In this document: positions 6,531 to 11,800 of the stretch, in pieces
Layout: every line of letters begins with the position of its first letter
Position numbering within the stretch: the first letter of the stretch is position 1
Assembly: GCA_964631125.1 (NCBI GenBank)
Contig: CAZVYN010000102.1
Span: 1 to 11,800, forward strand
Reading direction: 5' to 3'
Origin: CAZVYN01 sp964631125
Lineage (GTDB): Bacteria; Eisenbacteria; RBG-16-71-46; CAIMUX01
Length of the DNA stretch: 11,800 bases
Translations under genes and position numbers: made by a program
The notes under the pieces: generated by a model
Told to the model about the DNA's origin: nothing
Databases searched by the model: none
What the model saw: only the letters and a program-made list of their open reading frames with translations

Positions 6531-6935
6531 ATGCGCATCGACTACCGCTCCGCGGCCATGACCCAGATTGCTCGACCGTCCACTTCGACGCACGCCTTCG
6601 CGAGCGCGGCGAGACCGTCGGCGTCGATTCGCGCCGACGGGGGACCGAAACTGGATATCGATCTGTACTCCACGCCCGTCGCCGCGGGAGACGCCGGGCG
6701 CGGGTCGCTCGGAGTGGCGGCCGCGACCACCAGCTCCGTGCCGGGAGTAGGCCCCGTGATCGGGGCCATCCTCCAGGCGATCGCGGCAATGGTCGTGATG
6801 CTCGGTCAGCTCGGGGGGAGCGGAAAGGAGCAGGAAGCGGGCGCCAAGGAGCACGCCGCAGGAACGAGGGAGAATCGTCTCCTGTGGGCGGCCAGCTCGC
6901 TCACCCCTGGGAGCGCTTGGGACGACAAGGACTAG
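6531..6935 (+). CDS. Small protein with glycine-zipper segment
   Basis: This 134-residue protein has no recognised family. ATG 6531 has a good ribosome-binding site, GGAGG followed by 8 nt; an earlier in-frame start at 6477 lacks one. Residues 1-58 are Ser/Ala-rich and polar. Residues about 60-96 form a hydrophobic, glycine-spaced stretch (PGVGPVIGAILQAIAAMVVM at 71-90), which could cross or insert into a membrane. The tail (97-134) is charged and hydrophilic, ending WDDKD. There is no N-terminal signal peptide. The gene is divergent from the glycolipid-binding/hydrolase pair and shares its intergenic palindrome. A bacteriocin-like, holin-like or membrane-scaffold role is speculation from composition alone. 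It ends 47 bp before mqnE. Confidence 0.6.
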   Translation: MRIDYRSAAMTQIARPSTSTHAFASAARPSASIRADGGPKLDIDLYSTPVAAGDAGRGSLGVAAATTSSVPGVGPVIGAILQAIAAMVVMLGQLGGSGKEQEAGAKEHAAGTRENRLLWAASSLTPGSAWDDKD

Positions 6936-6969
6936 GCGGTTCCGGTCGACGCTTGCTCGAGGCCTCGGG

Positions 6970-6975
6970 TATCCT
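6970..6975 (+). promoter_or_regulatory. Possible -10 box for leaderless mqnE
   Basis: TATCCT fits the TANNNT -10 pattern and ends exactly 7 nt before the A of the mqnE ATG. That spacing puts transcription start at or next to the start codon. There is no ribosome-binding site before this ATG, consistent with a leaderless transcript. No matching -35 box was found at normal spacing. Confidence 0.35.
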
Positions 6976-6982
6976 CCGCGCC

Positions 6983-8239
6983 ATGTCATCCCCAACCGCC
7001 GAATCGACTCGTCCCCTGACACCGCCCCGTCCGGTCCCCGGCCTCCGCAGCCATCTCCCGCAGAGCGCGCCCGGACCCGACGCTTTCGTTTCGCCCGATC
7101 GCGCGAAACCGCGCGCCATCCCCGCAGACTTCTCCGACCCCGCGCTCGACCGCATCGCGCTGAAGATCTCGCGAAGTGAGCGTCTGAGCAAAGAAGACGG
7201 CCTCACCCTCTTCGCCACCCGTGACCTGAATGGACTCGGCGCGTTGGCCGACCATGTGCGCACGCGCCTGTGGGGCGACCAGTCGTTCTTCGTCTTCAAT
7301 CGCCAGGTCAACCCGACGAACTTCTGCGTGCTCGACTGCAAGTTCTGCGACTACGCCTTCCATCCGCTCGATCCGAAGGGATACGAGATCTCGATCGAGC
7401 AGATCCTGGCGAAGCTGACGCCCGATCTGACCGAGGTCCATATCGTCGGCGGGCTGCACCACAATTGGAAGTTCGAGCAGTACGTCGGGATCATCCGCGA
7501 GATCCGCCGCGCCTTCCCGCAGATCCAGATCAAGGCGTGGACGGCCGTGGAGATCGATTTCTTCGCCAAGATCTCCAAGCAGCCGATCGAGAAGGTCTTC
7601 GAGGTGATGATCGACGCGGGCATGAACTCGATGCCGGGCGGCGGGGCCGAGGTCTTCTCCGAACGGGTGAAGAAGGAGCTCTTCCCGAAGAAGATCGGCC
7701 AGAAGGAATGGCTGCATGTTCACCGCGTCGCGCACCAGATGGGGATCCCGAGCAACTCGACGCTGCTCTACGGACACATCGAGACGCACGAGGAGCGCGT
7801 CGAGCACATGCTGCGGCTGCGCGAGTTGGAGGATGAGGCCCCCGGATTCTTCGCCTTCATCCCGCTCTCGTTCCAGACCGGCTACTCCGACATCGTGAAG
7901 CGCGGCCCGTCAGCGATCGAGGATCTCAAGACCGTCGCCGTCAGCCGTCTGCTCATGGACAACATGCCGCACATCAAGTCGTACTGGGTGATGATGGGCG
8001 AAGACACGGCGTCGATCGGCCTCAACTTCGGAGCGGACGATCTCGACGGGACGATCCTGGAAGAGAAGATCGCGCATGCCGCGCTGGCCTCGAGTCCGGT
8101 CGGGCTCGTGCGCGACCGGTTGATCCAGTTGATCCGCGAAGCGGGCAAGCTGCCGGTGGAACGCGACGCGCTCTACAACATCGTGCGGGTCTACCCGGCC
8201 AGCGCGAGCAGCGATGCTGCGCGGAGTGTCGGGGCGTGA
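6983..8239 (+). CDS. mqnE: Aminofutalosine synthase MqnE
   Basis: This 418-residue radical SAM enzyme joins the MqnA product to a nucleoside-derived radical to form aminofutalosine, a committed step of the futalosine menaquinone pathway. The 4Fe-4S cluster motif CX3CX2C is C115-VLD-C119-KF-C122. Other MqnE-typical stretches are FNRQVNPTNF (105-114), EVHIVGGLHH (151-160), IKAWTAVEI (183-191), NSMPGGGAEVFSERV (215-229), LLYGHIETHEERVEHML (261-277) and FFAFIPLSFQ (289-298). These fit MqnE better than the related cyclase MqnC. The first 50 or so residues are a Pro-rich extension before the usual family start (near ALDRIALKIS). The ATG at 6983 is the only convincing start downstream of the preceding gene; it has no ribosome-binding site but a TATCCT 7 nt ahead. 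Its stop overlaps the mqnA start by 4 bp, so the two are an operon. Confidence 0.95.
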   Translation: MSSPTAESTRPLTPPRPVPGLRSHLPQSAPGPDAFVSPDRAKPRAIPADFSDPALDRIALKISRSERLSKEDGLTLFATRDLNGLGALADHVRTRLWGDQSFFVFNRQVNPTNFCVLDCKFCDYAFHPLDPKGYEISIEQILAKLTPDLTEVHIVGGLHHNWKFEQYVGIIREIRRAFPQIQIKAWTAVEIDFFAKISKQPIEKVFEVMIDAGMNSMPGGGAEVFSERVKKELFPKKIGQKEWLHVHRVAHQMGIPSNSTLLYGHIETHEERVEHMLRLRELEDEAPGFFAFIPLSFQTGYSDIVKRGPSAIEDLKTVAVSRLLMDNMPHIKSYWVMMGEDTASIGLNFGADDLDGTILEEKIAHAALASSPVGLVRDRLIQLIREAGKLPVERDALYNIVRVYPASASSDAARSVGA

Positions 8240-9192
8240 GCCCCTCGCGGAAAGTCACTCCCGCCCGAGTCGCGCGCATCCCCTACCTCAACGCCACGCC
8301 GTTCTTCACGCAGTGGGCCGACCTCGAGCGCGCGTCGGACCGGAGGTGGACCGAAACCGTACTGCCGCCGCGTCAGCTCGGCGAGGCGGCCGAAGCAGGT
8401 CAGGTCGATGCAGGGCTCATGGCGGTCGCTGATCTCGTCCGACTCGAAGAGACGTTCGAACCACTCGCCACGACGTCGGCCATCGACGGGTTCGGCATCG
8501 CCAACAGCGAGCGGGTCGACAGCGTGCTGTTCTTCTTGCGCGAAGACCTCTGCGATACCGACTACTCCGGCCCTTGCCTGCCGACCCTCGAGGTCGACGG
8601 CCAGGTGCGCATGGACATCACGACCGGGGAGGCGCGGCGTCTGCGGGCCGAGCGGGTCTCGATCACTGTGGAGACGGCGACGTCGATCTGGCTCCTGCGG
8701 CTCCTGCTCGACGAGCGCATGGGAATTCCAGGAATCCGCTACCAACGCGCCGATCTGAGCACTTCGAATCCGACGAGGGCGCCCGGAGCGGAATCGGTCG
8801 CCGACGATCCCGTTTCCGATGAGATCGCCGGCTTCCTCGTGATCGGCGACGACGCGCTGCGTTGGCGCATGCATCCTCCGCACGGTTACCGCCAGCGGAT
8901 CGACCTCGCGTTCGCCTGGAGAGCCTGGACCGGCCGCCCGTTCGTCTTCGCGCGATGGGCCGTGCGAAGAGAACTGCCGCTCTCGACCAAGCAGTGGCTG
9001 GCCGAGTTCCTCGAAGGGTCGCTCGAAGCAGGCGAACGGATGCTCCCCGAGTTGGCGCGGGAGAACGCCGCGTCGCTCTCGACGTCGCCGGACGCGCTCC
9101 AACGGTACTTGGAGGGATTCGCCTATCGGATCTCGTCGGCCGAGATCGCCGGGTACGAACTCTTCGCGGAGCAGCTACGTGTAAGGGCGTGA
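8236..9192 (+). CDS. mqnA: Chorismate dehydratase MqnA
   Basis: This 318-residue protein belongs to the MqnA/MqnD family, which has a periplasmic-binding-protein-like fold. MqnA dehydrates chorismate to 3-[(1-carboxyvinyl)oxy]benzoate, the first step of the futalosine pathway. The N-terminal VARIPYLNATPF (12-23) is the hallmark of MqnA rather than MqnD. LPPRQLGEAAEAGQVDAGLM (44-63) is the conserved region forming the pocket. The region before VGD-like FLVIGDDALRWRM includes an acidic insert (about 175-210), making it longer than typical family members of about 270-290 residues. GTG 8236 overlaps the mqnE TGA in GTGA, so translation is probably coupled. The TGA stop lies inside an 8-bp tandem array, so the last residues (RVRA) derive from repeat DNA. 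MqnB, MqnC and MqnD are not in the window. Confidence 0.92.
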   Translation: MSPSRKVTPARVARIPYLNATPFFTQWADLERASDRRWTETVLPPRQLGEAAEAGQVDAGLMAVADLVRLEETFEPLATTSAIDGFGIANSERVDSVLFFLREDLCDTDYSGPCLPTLEVDGQVRMDITTGEARRLRAERVSITVETATSIWLLRLLLDERMGIPGIRYQRADLSTSNPTRAPGAESVADDPVSDEIAGFLVIGDDALRWRMHPPHGYRQRIDLAFAWRAWTGRPFVFARWAVRRELPLSTKQWLAEFLEGSLEAGERMLPELARENAASLSTSPDALQRYLEGFAYRISSAEIAGYELFAEQLRVRA

Positions 9193-9220
9193 GGGCGTGA
9201 GGGCGTGAGGGCGTAAAGCG
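9181..9220. repeat. 8-bp tandem repeat across mqnA stop
   Basis: Three perfect GTGAGGGC units (9189-9212) are flanked by diverged copies GTAAGGGC (9181-9188) and GTAAAGCG (9213-9220). The mqnA TGA (9190-9192) is within the first perfect unit. In this array each of the three frames meets a TGA within 24 bp, so gain or loss of units would barely alter the protein. Confidence 0.85.
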
Positions 9221-9282
9221 CGCCTGCTGCCGCTACGACGATTGGACGCGAACCTGATCGATTCCACCTGGGAGGGAACAGT

Positions 9283-9312
9283 TCCATGACGAACATCTCC
9301 ATGACGAACATC
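9283..9312 (+). repeat. 15-bp tandem duplication of a start codon
   Basis: TCCATGACGAACATC occurs twice in direct succession (9283-9297, 9298-9312), giving two in-frame ATGs five codons apart (MTNIS, MTNIE). It looks like a recent slippage event. Confidence 0.85.
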
Positions 9313-9416
9313 GAACGAGTGCAGCAGCTCTACGCCGCCTTCGGCCGCGGCGATGTGCCGACGATCTGGAAGCGAAGGTGACGGCTACCGGGCGCGCCGT
9401 CGTTCGCAATTCTTGA
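9286..9416 (+). pseudogene. Broken SnoaL/NTF2-like gene
   Basis: A well-formed start (GGGAGGGA about 9 nt ahead of ATG 9286) opens MTNISMTNIERVQQLYAAFGRGDVPTIW, which strongly resembles the N-terminus of SnoaL-like/NTF2-fold proteins (usually 120-150 residues). The frame ends after 31 residues at TGA 9379-9381. From about 9366 the +2 frame reads LEAKVTATGRAVVRNS and stops at 9414-9416. That stretch looks like a strand from the middle of the same fold, which would imply an internal deletion of perhaps 60 codons plus a frame change. The first five codons are a tandem duplication. It is almost certainly non-functional. The second fragment is less certain than the first. Confidence 0.6.
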
Positions 9417-9450
9417 CCCCTCGACCGATCGCGCCTCCGGTCGCTCGGGG
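9417..9450 (+). terminator. Interrupted GC-rich hairpin
   Basis: CCCC and CGACCG (9422-9427) on the left pair with CGGTCG (9438-9443) and GGGG (9447-9450) on the right, with a small internal loop. It sits right after the broken SnoaL-like gene and 41 bp before the next start. No T-tract follows, so it may be a structured spacer rather than a terminator. Confidence 0.3.
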
Positions 9451-9491
9451 CCGCTCGTGAGGTCGACTTGAATTGTCTCTGGAGTCGAGAA

Positions 9492-10073
9492 ATGACGTCT
9501 AGTCCGCCGACGCGCCCCTCGAGAATCCGACGCATCGCGCTCATGGCCTTGATCGGCGCCGTCGCCGGATTCCTCGGTGTGTGGGCCGGGCAGACGATGC
9601 GTCAGCGCACCGCGCCGACGCCCACCGAGGACACCGGCCCGCCCGCGTCGCTGCTCGAACTCGGCGCGCCGTTTCCCGAGGTCCCGCTCCTCGACGGCGA
9701 CTCTCGCCCCGTTCGCCTCCCCGACCTCTTGCCCGAAGGCGGCGTCGTCATCTTCCTGGAGCCCGGGTGTCCGCCGTGCAGTCTGATCTCACACACCTGG
9801 CAAGACTCCCTCGACGCCGAATCGCCGCCCGCCTTCCCCGTCATCGGGATCGCCGCCGCCAGCCCTTCCGGTATAGAGCGCTGGCGCGTCAACCAAGGTT
9901 TGACCTTCCCGATCTACTCGGATCCCGGGCGCATCTATACGAATGAATGGCAAGTGGTGGACTATCCGCTCCAGGTCGTCGTCGACCGTTCACTCCGGAT
10001 CATCGCGCAGACGCATGAGTCCGCCTCGCCGGTGCCGGTGGATGCCATCGGGAGGATGTTGGCGCGGAGGTGA
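9492..10073 (+). CDS. Membrane-anchored thioredoxin-fold protein (TlpA/ResA-like)
   Basis: This 193-residue protein has a basic N-terminus (RPSRIRR), one membrane segment at about 15-33 (ALMALIGAVAGFLGVWAG), a short linker and an extracytoplasmic thioredoxin-like domain. The redox motif is C93-P-P-C96 in FLEPGCPPCSLI, and Y158-P159 before LQVVVD is the likely cis-proline. FPVIGIAAASPSGIERW and GLTFPIYSDPGRIY fit the central insertion of the TlpA/ResA/AhpC-TSA group. Such proteins reduce or exchange disulfides outside the cytoplasm, for example in cytochrome c maturation. ATG 9492 was chosen because it places the basic residues just before the membrane segment; an upstream TTG (9468) adds eight poorly fitting residues. 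It stands alone after the mqn genes; a role with them is not shown. Confidence 0.85.
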   Translation: MTSSPPTRPSRIRRIALMALIGAVAGFLGVWAGQTMRQRTAPTPTEDTGPPASLLELGAPFPEVPLLDGDSRPVRLPDLLPEGGVVIFLEPGCPPCSLISHTWQDSLDAESPPAFPVIGIAAASPSGIERWRVNQGLTFPIYSDPGRIYTNEWQVVDYPLQVVVDRSLRIIAQTHESASPVPVDAIGRMLARR

Positions 10074-10420
10074 GGCGGTGGTCGTGGCGAAACCACACAT
10101 TTCCTCTTGACAAAGGTCAGGGGGGAGTAGCGTGCGTTCGCTGGCGCTTCGATCCGCTCGGCGATCATTGCCGCGAGCGCGTCCAGATGGGGAGGAGCCT
10201 TTTCCCGTTTCGCACGTGAGGCGCCCGCGCCGATGTCAGCGATCGCGGCGGATCGAGGCACCGAGCGGAACGCTTCACGCCCGCCCGGCGATGGTTGAGG
10301 GCTCGGTCACGACGCATCGGGCTGATGACCCCAAATGACTCGACGCACTCGGCCGGGGTGCGCTATTTCAAGATCGACTTCACTCGCGAGACACACGTCA
10401 CACAGGACATGGAGTTATCG
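10074..10420. other. Gene-free interval
   Basis: No convincing gene is seen in this 347-bp gap. A perfect TTGACA occurs at 10107-10112, followed 15 bp later by TAGCGT, a poor -10 candidate. Short open frames on both strands are arginine-rich and unrecognised. Bases just before the Hint gene (10340-10420) are less GC-rich and probably hold its promoter and leader. Confidence 0.4.
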
Positions 10421-11110
10421 ATGAGCGTTTTCATCTGGATTCTGATCGTCTCCAGCGCGTTGGTATCCGGAACCGCCAATCGCGCGAACGCTGTCCACTG
10501 TGATCAAGTCACCGCCGAGACATTCTGCCAGTCATACCCAGGTTGTCAGCGGTTCGTAGAGTTCCAAGGCTCGTGTTCGGCGGGAACGAGGGAGTGGCGT
10601 TGTCATTGGCAGACGCTGCCCTACTGCGATCACTGGACTTCGTGGATCAGTTGCAACTGCGCCGGTGGGACCTGCGACTCCTTGTTGGCTGGCACGCCAA
10701 TTACAATGGCGGATGGCGCGACCAAGCCGGTCGAGCTGATCCAGCAGGGGGACATGGTGCTGGCCTACGACGAGACAACGGGAAAGACCGATGAAGCCGA
10801 GGTAGTTCGCGTATACAAGCCCTTCATGACATCCCACTACTACGTCGTGAATGAGTCACTGCGACTCACCGAGGGCCACCCGATGCGGAGCAGGGGAGCT
10901 TGGGTCGGGGCGAGTGACCTGCAGGTTGGCGCGCTCCTCAGCCGGCTCGATGGCGCCAACGCGCCAGTGTCGTCCGTCCGCCGGGTAGATGAGCCGGCCA
11001 TTGTCTACAATTTCACGGTCTCCCTGGGCACGTACTTTGCAGACGGGGTGCTCGTGCACAACAAAGAGGATTGCTTGGACTACATGCAGTACTGTGAGGA
11101 GTGCGAGTAG
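10421..11110 (+). CDS. Secreted cysteine-rich Hint-domain protein
   Basis: This 229-residue protein starts with a signal peptide (MSVFIWILIVSSALVSG, likely cut after ANA at 22-24). Residues 27-85 hold nine cysteines in 59 residues, suggesting a disulfide-rich domain of unknown type. Residues about 86-215 are a Hint (hedgehog/intein) autoprocessing domain: block A SLLAGTPITMADGATKPVEL (87-106), GDMVLAYDETTGK (110-122), block B T150-EGH153-P, and the C-terminal TYFADGVLVHN (204-214). The nucleophile position aligned with Cys in CxxAGT motifs is S87; C85 is two residues earlier. After N214 comes Lys rather than Cys/Ser/Thr, so cleavage rather than splicing is expected. A 15-residue tail contains three more cysteines. 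ATG 10421 has GGAG 6 nt ahead; the longer in-frame start (10295) would bury the signal peptide. Base composition is less GC-rich than the mqn genes, hinting at transfer. Confidence 0.8.
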   Translation: MSVFIWILIVSSALVSGTANRANAVHCDQVTAETFCQSYPGCQRFVEFQGSCSAGTREWRCHWQTLPYCDHWTSWISCNCAGGTCDSLLAGTPITMADGATKPVELIQQGDMVLAYDETTGKTDEAEVVRVYKPFMTSHYYVVNESLRLTEGHPMRSRGAWVGASDLQVGALLSRLDGANAPVSSVRRVDEPAIVYNFTVSLGTYFADGVLVHNKEDCLDYMQYCEECE

Positions 11111-11130
11111 CGCTGATTGCTCGCGAGGAG

Positions 11131-11169
11131 GATCCGTCCAGGGCCGCCCGCGGAAGCTACGGACGGATC
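11131..11169 (+). terminator. Hairpin after the Hint gene
   Basis: GATCCGTCC (11131-11139) and GGACGGATC (11161-11169) form a perfect 9-bp stem with a 21-base loop, 20 bp after the Hint stop. It is followed by TTCTGT, only mildly T-rich. It is a plausible terminator or mRNA-end structure. The rest of 11170-11288 shows no gene. Confidence 0.45.
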
Positions 11170-11288
11170 TTCTGTCGGAATTCGCTCGGCAAGCGAGGAT
11201 AGGGGGTCGCGGCCCGAGGTTTGTAGACATCTCGCGCCTCCGCCGAGGAGTACGAAGTCTCCTTTGCGTACCGGGGAATGATCACCAC

Positions 11289-11800
11289 ATGCCACGTACC
11301 TTTCAGTTCATTTTCCTCCTCGCTTGCCTTCTCCCCGGCTGCGGCGACGACACCAGCCAGCCTCCCCCGCCCGATGTCACTCCTCCGGCCGCGATCGAAT
11401 CCCTTCGCCTCGTCTCGAGCGTCAGCGATACCGTGACGTTGCGGTGGACCGCGCCGGGTGACGACGGCGGGGACGGCCAGGCATCGAAGTACGAGGTGCG
11501 CTACTCCGTCGAGTTAATCAGCAACGCGAATTGGGACTCCGCCGCGGTTGCGGTCTCGCCGCCCGCTCCGAAGCGAGCCGGGCAAGGAGAGACCTTCGGA
11601 ATTGCCGATCTGGCGCCTGGGATCTGGTACTTCGCGCTCAAGGCCGCGGACGAAGTCTCGAATTGGTCGGCCATATCCAATGTCATCGCGGCAACGGTCG
11701 TCGGTGACGTTCCGCCCAGCGCCGTGACCGATCTCGAAGTTGTCTCGGGGATGTCCCGTCCGCCGTTGAAAGTCGGCGACGGTCCACGCACGAGAACATC
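11289..11800 (+). CDS. Lipoprotein with fibronectin type III domain, partial
   Basis: An open frame from ATG 11289 runs to the window end (170 codons, no stop). The start MPRTFQFIFLLACLLPGC has a lipobox-like LPGC ending at C18, indicating lipoprotein export and lipid attachment. A Pro-rich spacer (PPPPDVTPPAAI) leads to a fibronectin type III domain, about 34-138: ESLRLVSSVSDTVTLRWTAP, KYEVRYS, FGIADLAPGIWYFALKAADE and NWSAISNV. VPPSAVTDLEVVSG begins what looks like a second FN3 repeat, but the following residues (SRPPLKVGDGPRTRT) do not continue the fold. A weak GGGGA sits about 10 nt ahead of the start. FN3 lipoproteins are usually surface proteins with binding or adhesion roles; the function here is unknown. 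Confidence 0.75.
   Translation, partial: MPRTFQFIFLLACLLPGCGDDTSQPPPPDVTPPAAIESLRLVSSVSDTVTLRWTAPGDDGGDGQASKYEVRYSVELISNANWDSAAVAVSPPAPKRAGQGETFGIADLAPGIWYFALKAADEVSNWSAISNVIAATVVGDVPPSAVTDLEVVSGMSRPPLKVGDGPRTRT

Noticed and set aside
10107..10133. TTGACA with downstream TAGCGT as a promoter
   Set aside because: The 15-bp spacing and poor -10 make it weak, and it lies about 290 bp before the next start; noted only within the gap entry.
9962..10261. Minus-strand frame with helical HLDALAAMIAERIEAP, possible transposase scrap
   Set aside because: It overlaps the end of the thioredoxin-fold gene and resembles no family I can name; no inverted ends were found.

Overview
This is GC-rich (by eye about two-thirds G+C) bacterial chromosomal DNA. 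It encodes parts of the futalosine (modified menaquinone) pathway, a DUF222/13E12-type HNH endonuclease with a low-complexity linker, a signal-peptide Hint-domain protein and a lipoprotein with a fibronectin type III domain. This mix, together with abundant short tandem repeats and GTGA start/stop overlaps, would suit an uncultivated lineage such as Candidatus Eisenbacteria, or a myxobacterial or deltaproteobacterial relative. That placement is inference only. No rRNA, tRNA, CRISPR array or complete insertion sequence was seen.

Layout. 1-522 is non-coding and rich in repeats (8-bp and 13-bp arrays, palindromes), with an AT-rich promoter-like patch near 300-360. 523-1701 (+) is the HNH endonuclease gene. 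1702-2031 holds a 12-bp repeat array and two doubtful small reading frames, one of which overlaps the next gene. 2032-3846 (+) is a long UbiD-family decarboxylase of the menaquinone type. Convergent to it, on the minus strand, a two-gene unit encodes a DUF1089/glycolipid-binding-like protein (6366-5803) followed by a modular putative cell-wall hydrolase (5684-3933). Divergent from that unit is a small protein with a glycine-zipper hydrophobic segment (6531-6935), and a perfect 14-bp palindrome lies between the two. Next come mqnE (6983-8239) and mqnA (8236-9192), overlapping by 4 bp. Then follow a broken SnoaL/NTF2-like gene (9286-9416), a membrane-anchored thioredoxin-fold protein (9492-10073), a gap of about 350 bp without a gene, a secreted cysteine-rich Hint protein (10421-11110), and the start of an FN3 lipoprotein that runs off the window (from 11289).

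How the genes work together. MqnA dehydrates chorismate to 3-(1-carboxyvinyloxy)benzoate. MqnE joins that to inosine or adenosine chemistry by a radical SAM reaction to give aminofutalosine. The UbiD-family enzyme probably removes the carboxyl group late in the same pathway. The intervening minus-strand pair and its divergent small gene have no evident link to quinone synthesis and look like a separate envelope-directed module. The items most worth following up are that module (a possible hydrolase/pore-like set), the Hint protein with a serine where the cysteine nucleophile is expected, and the recurring 12-bp periodic arrays placed in linkers and next to gene junctions.
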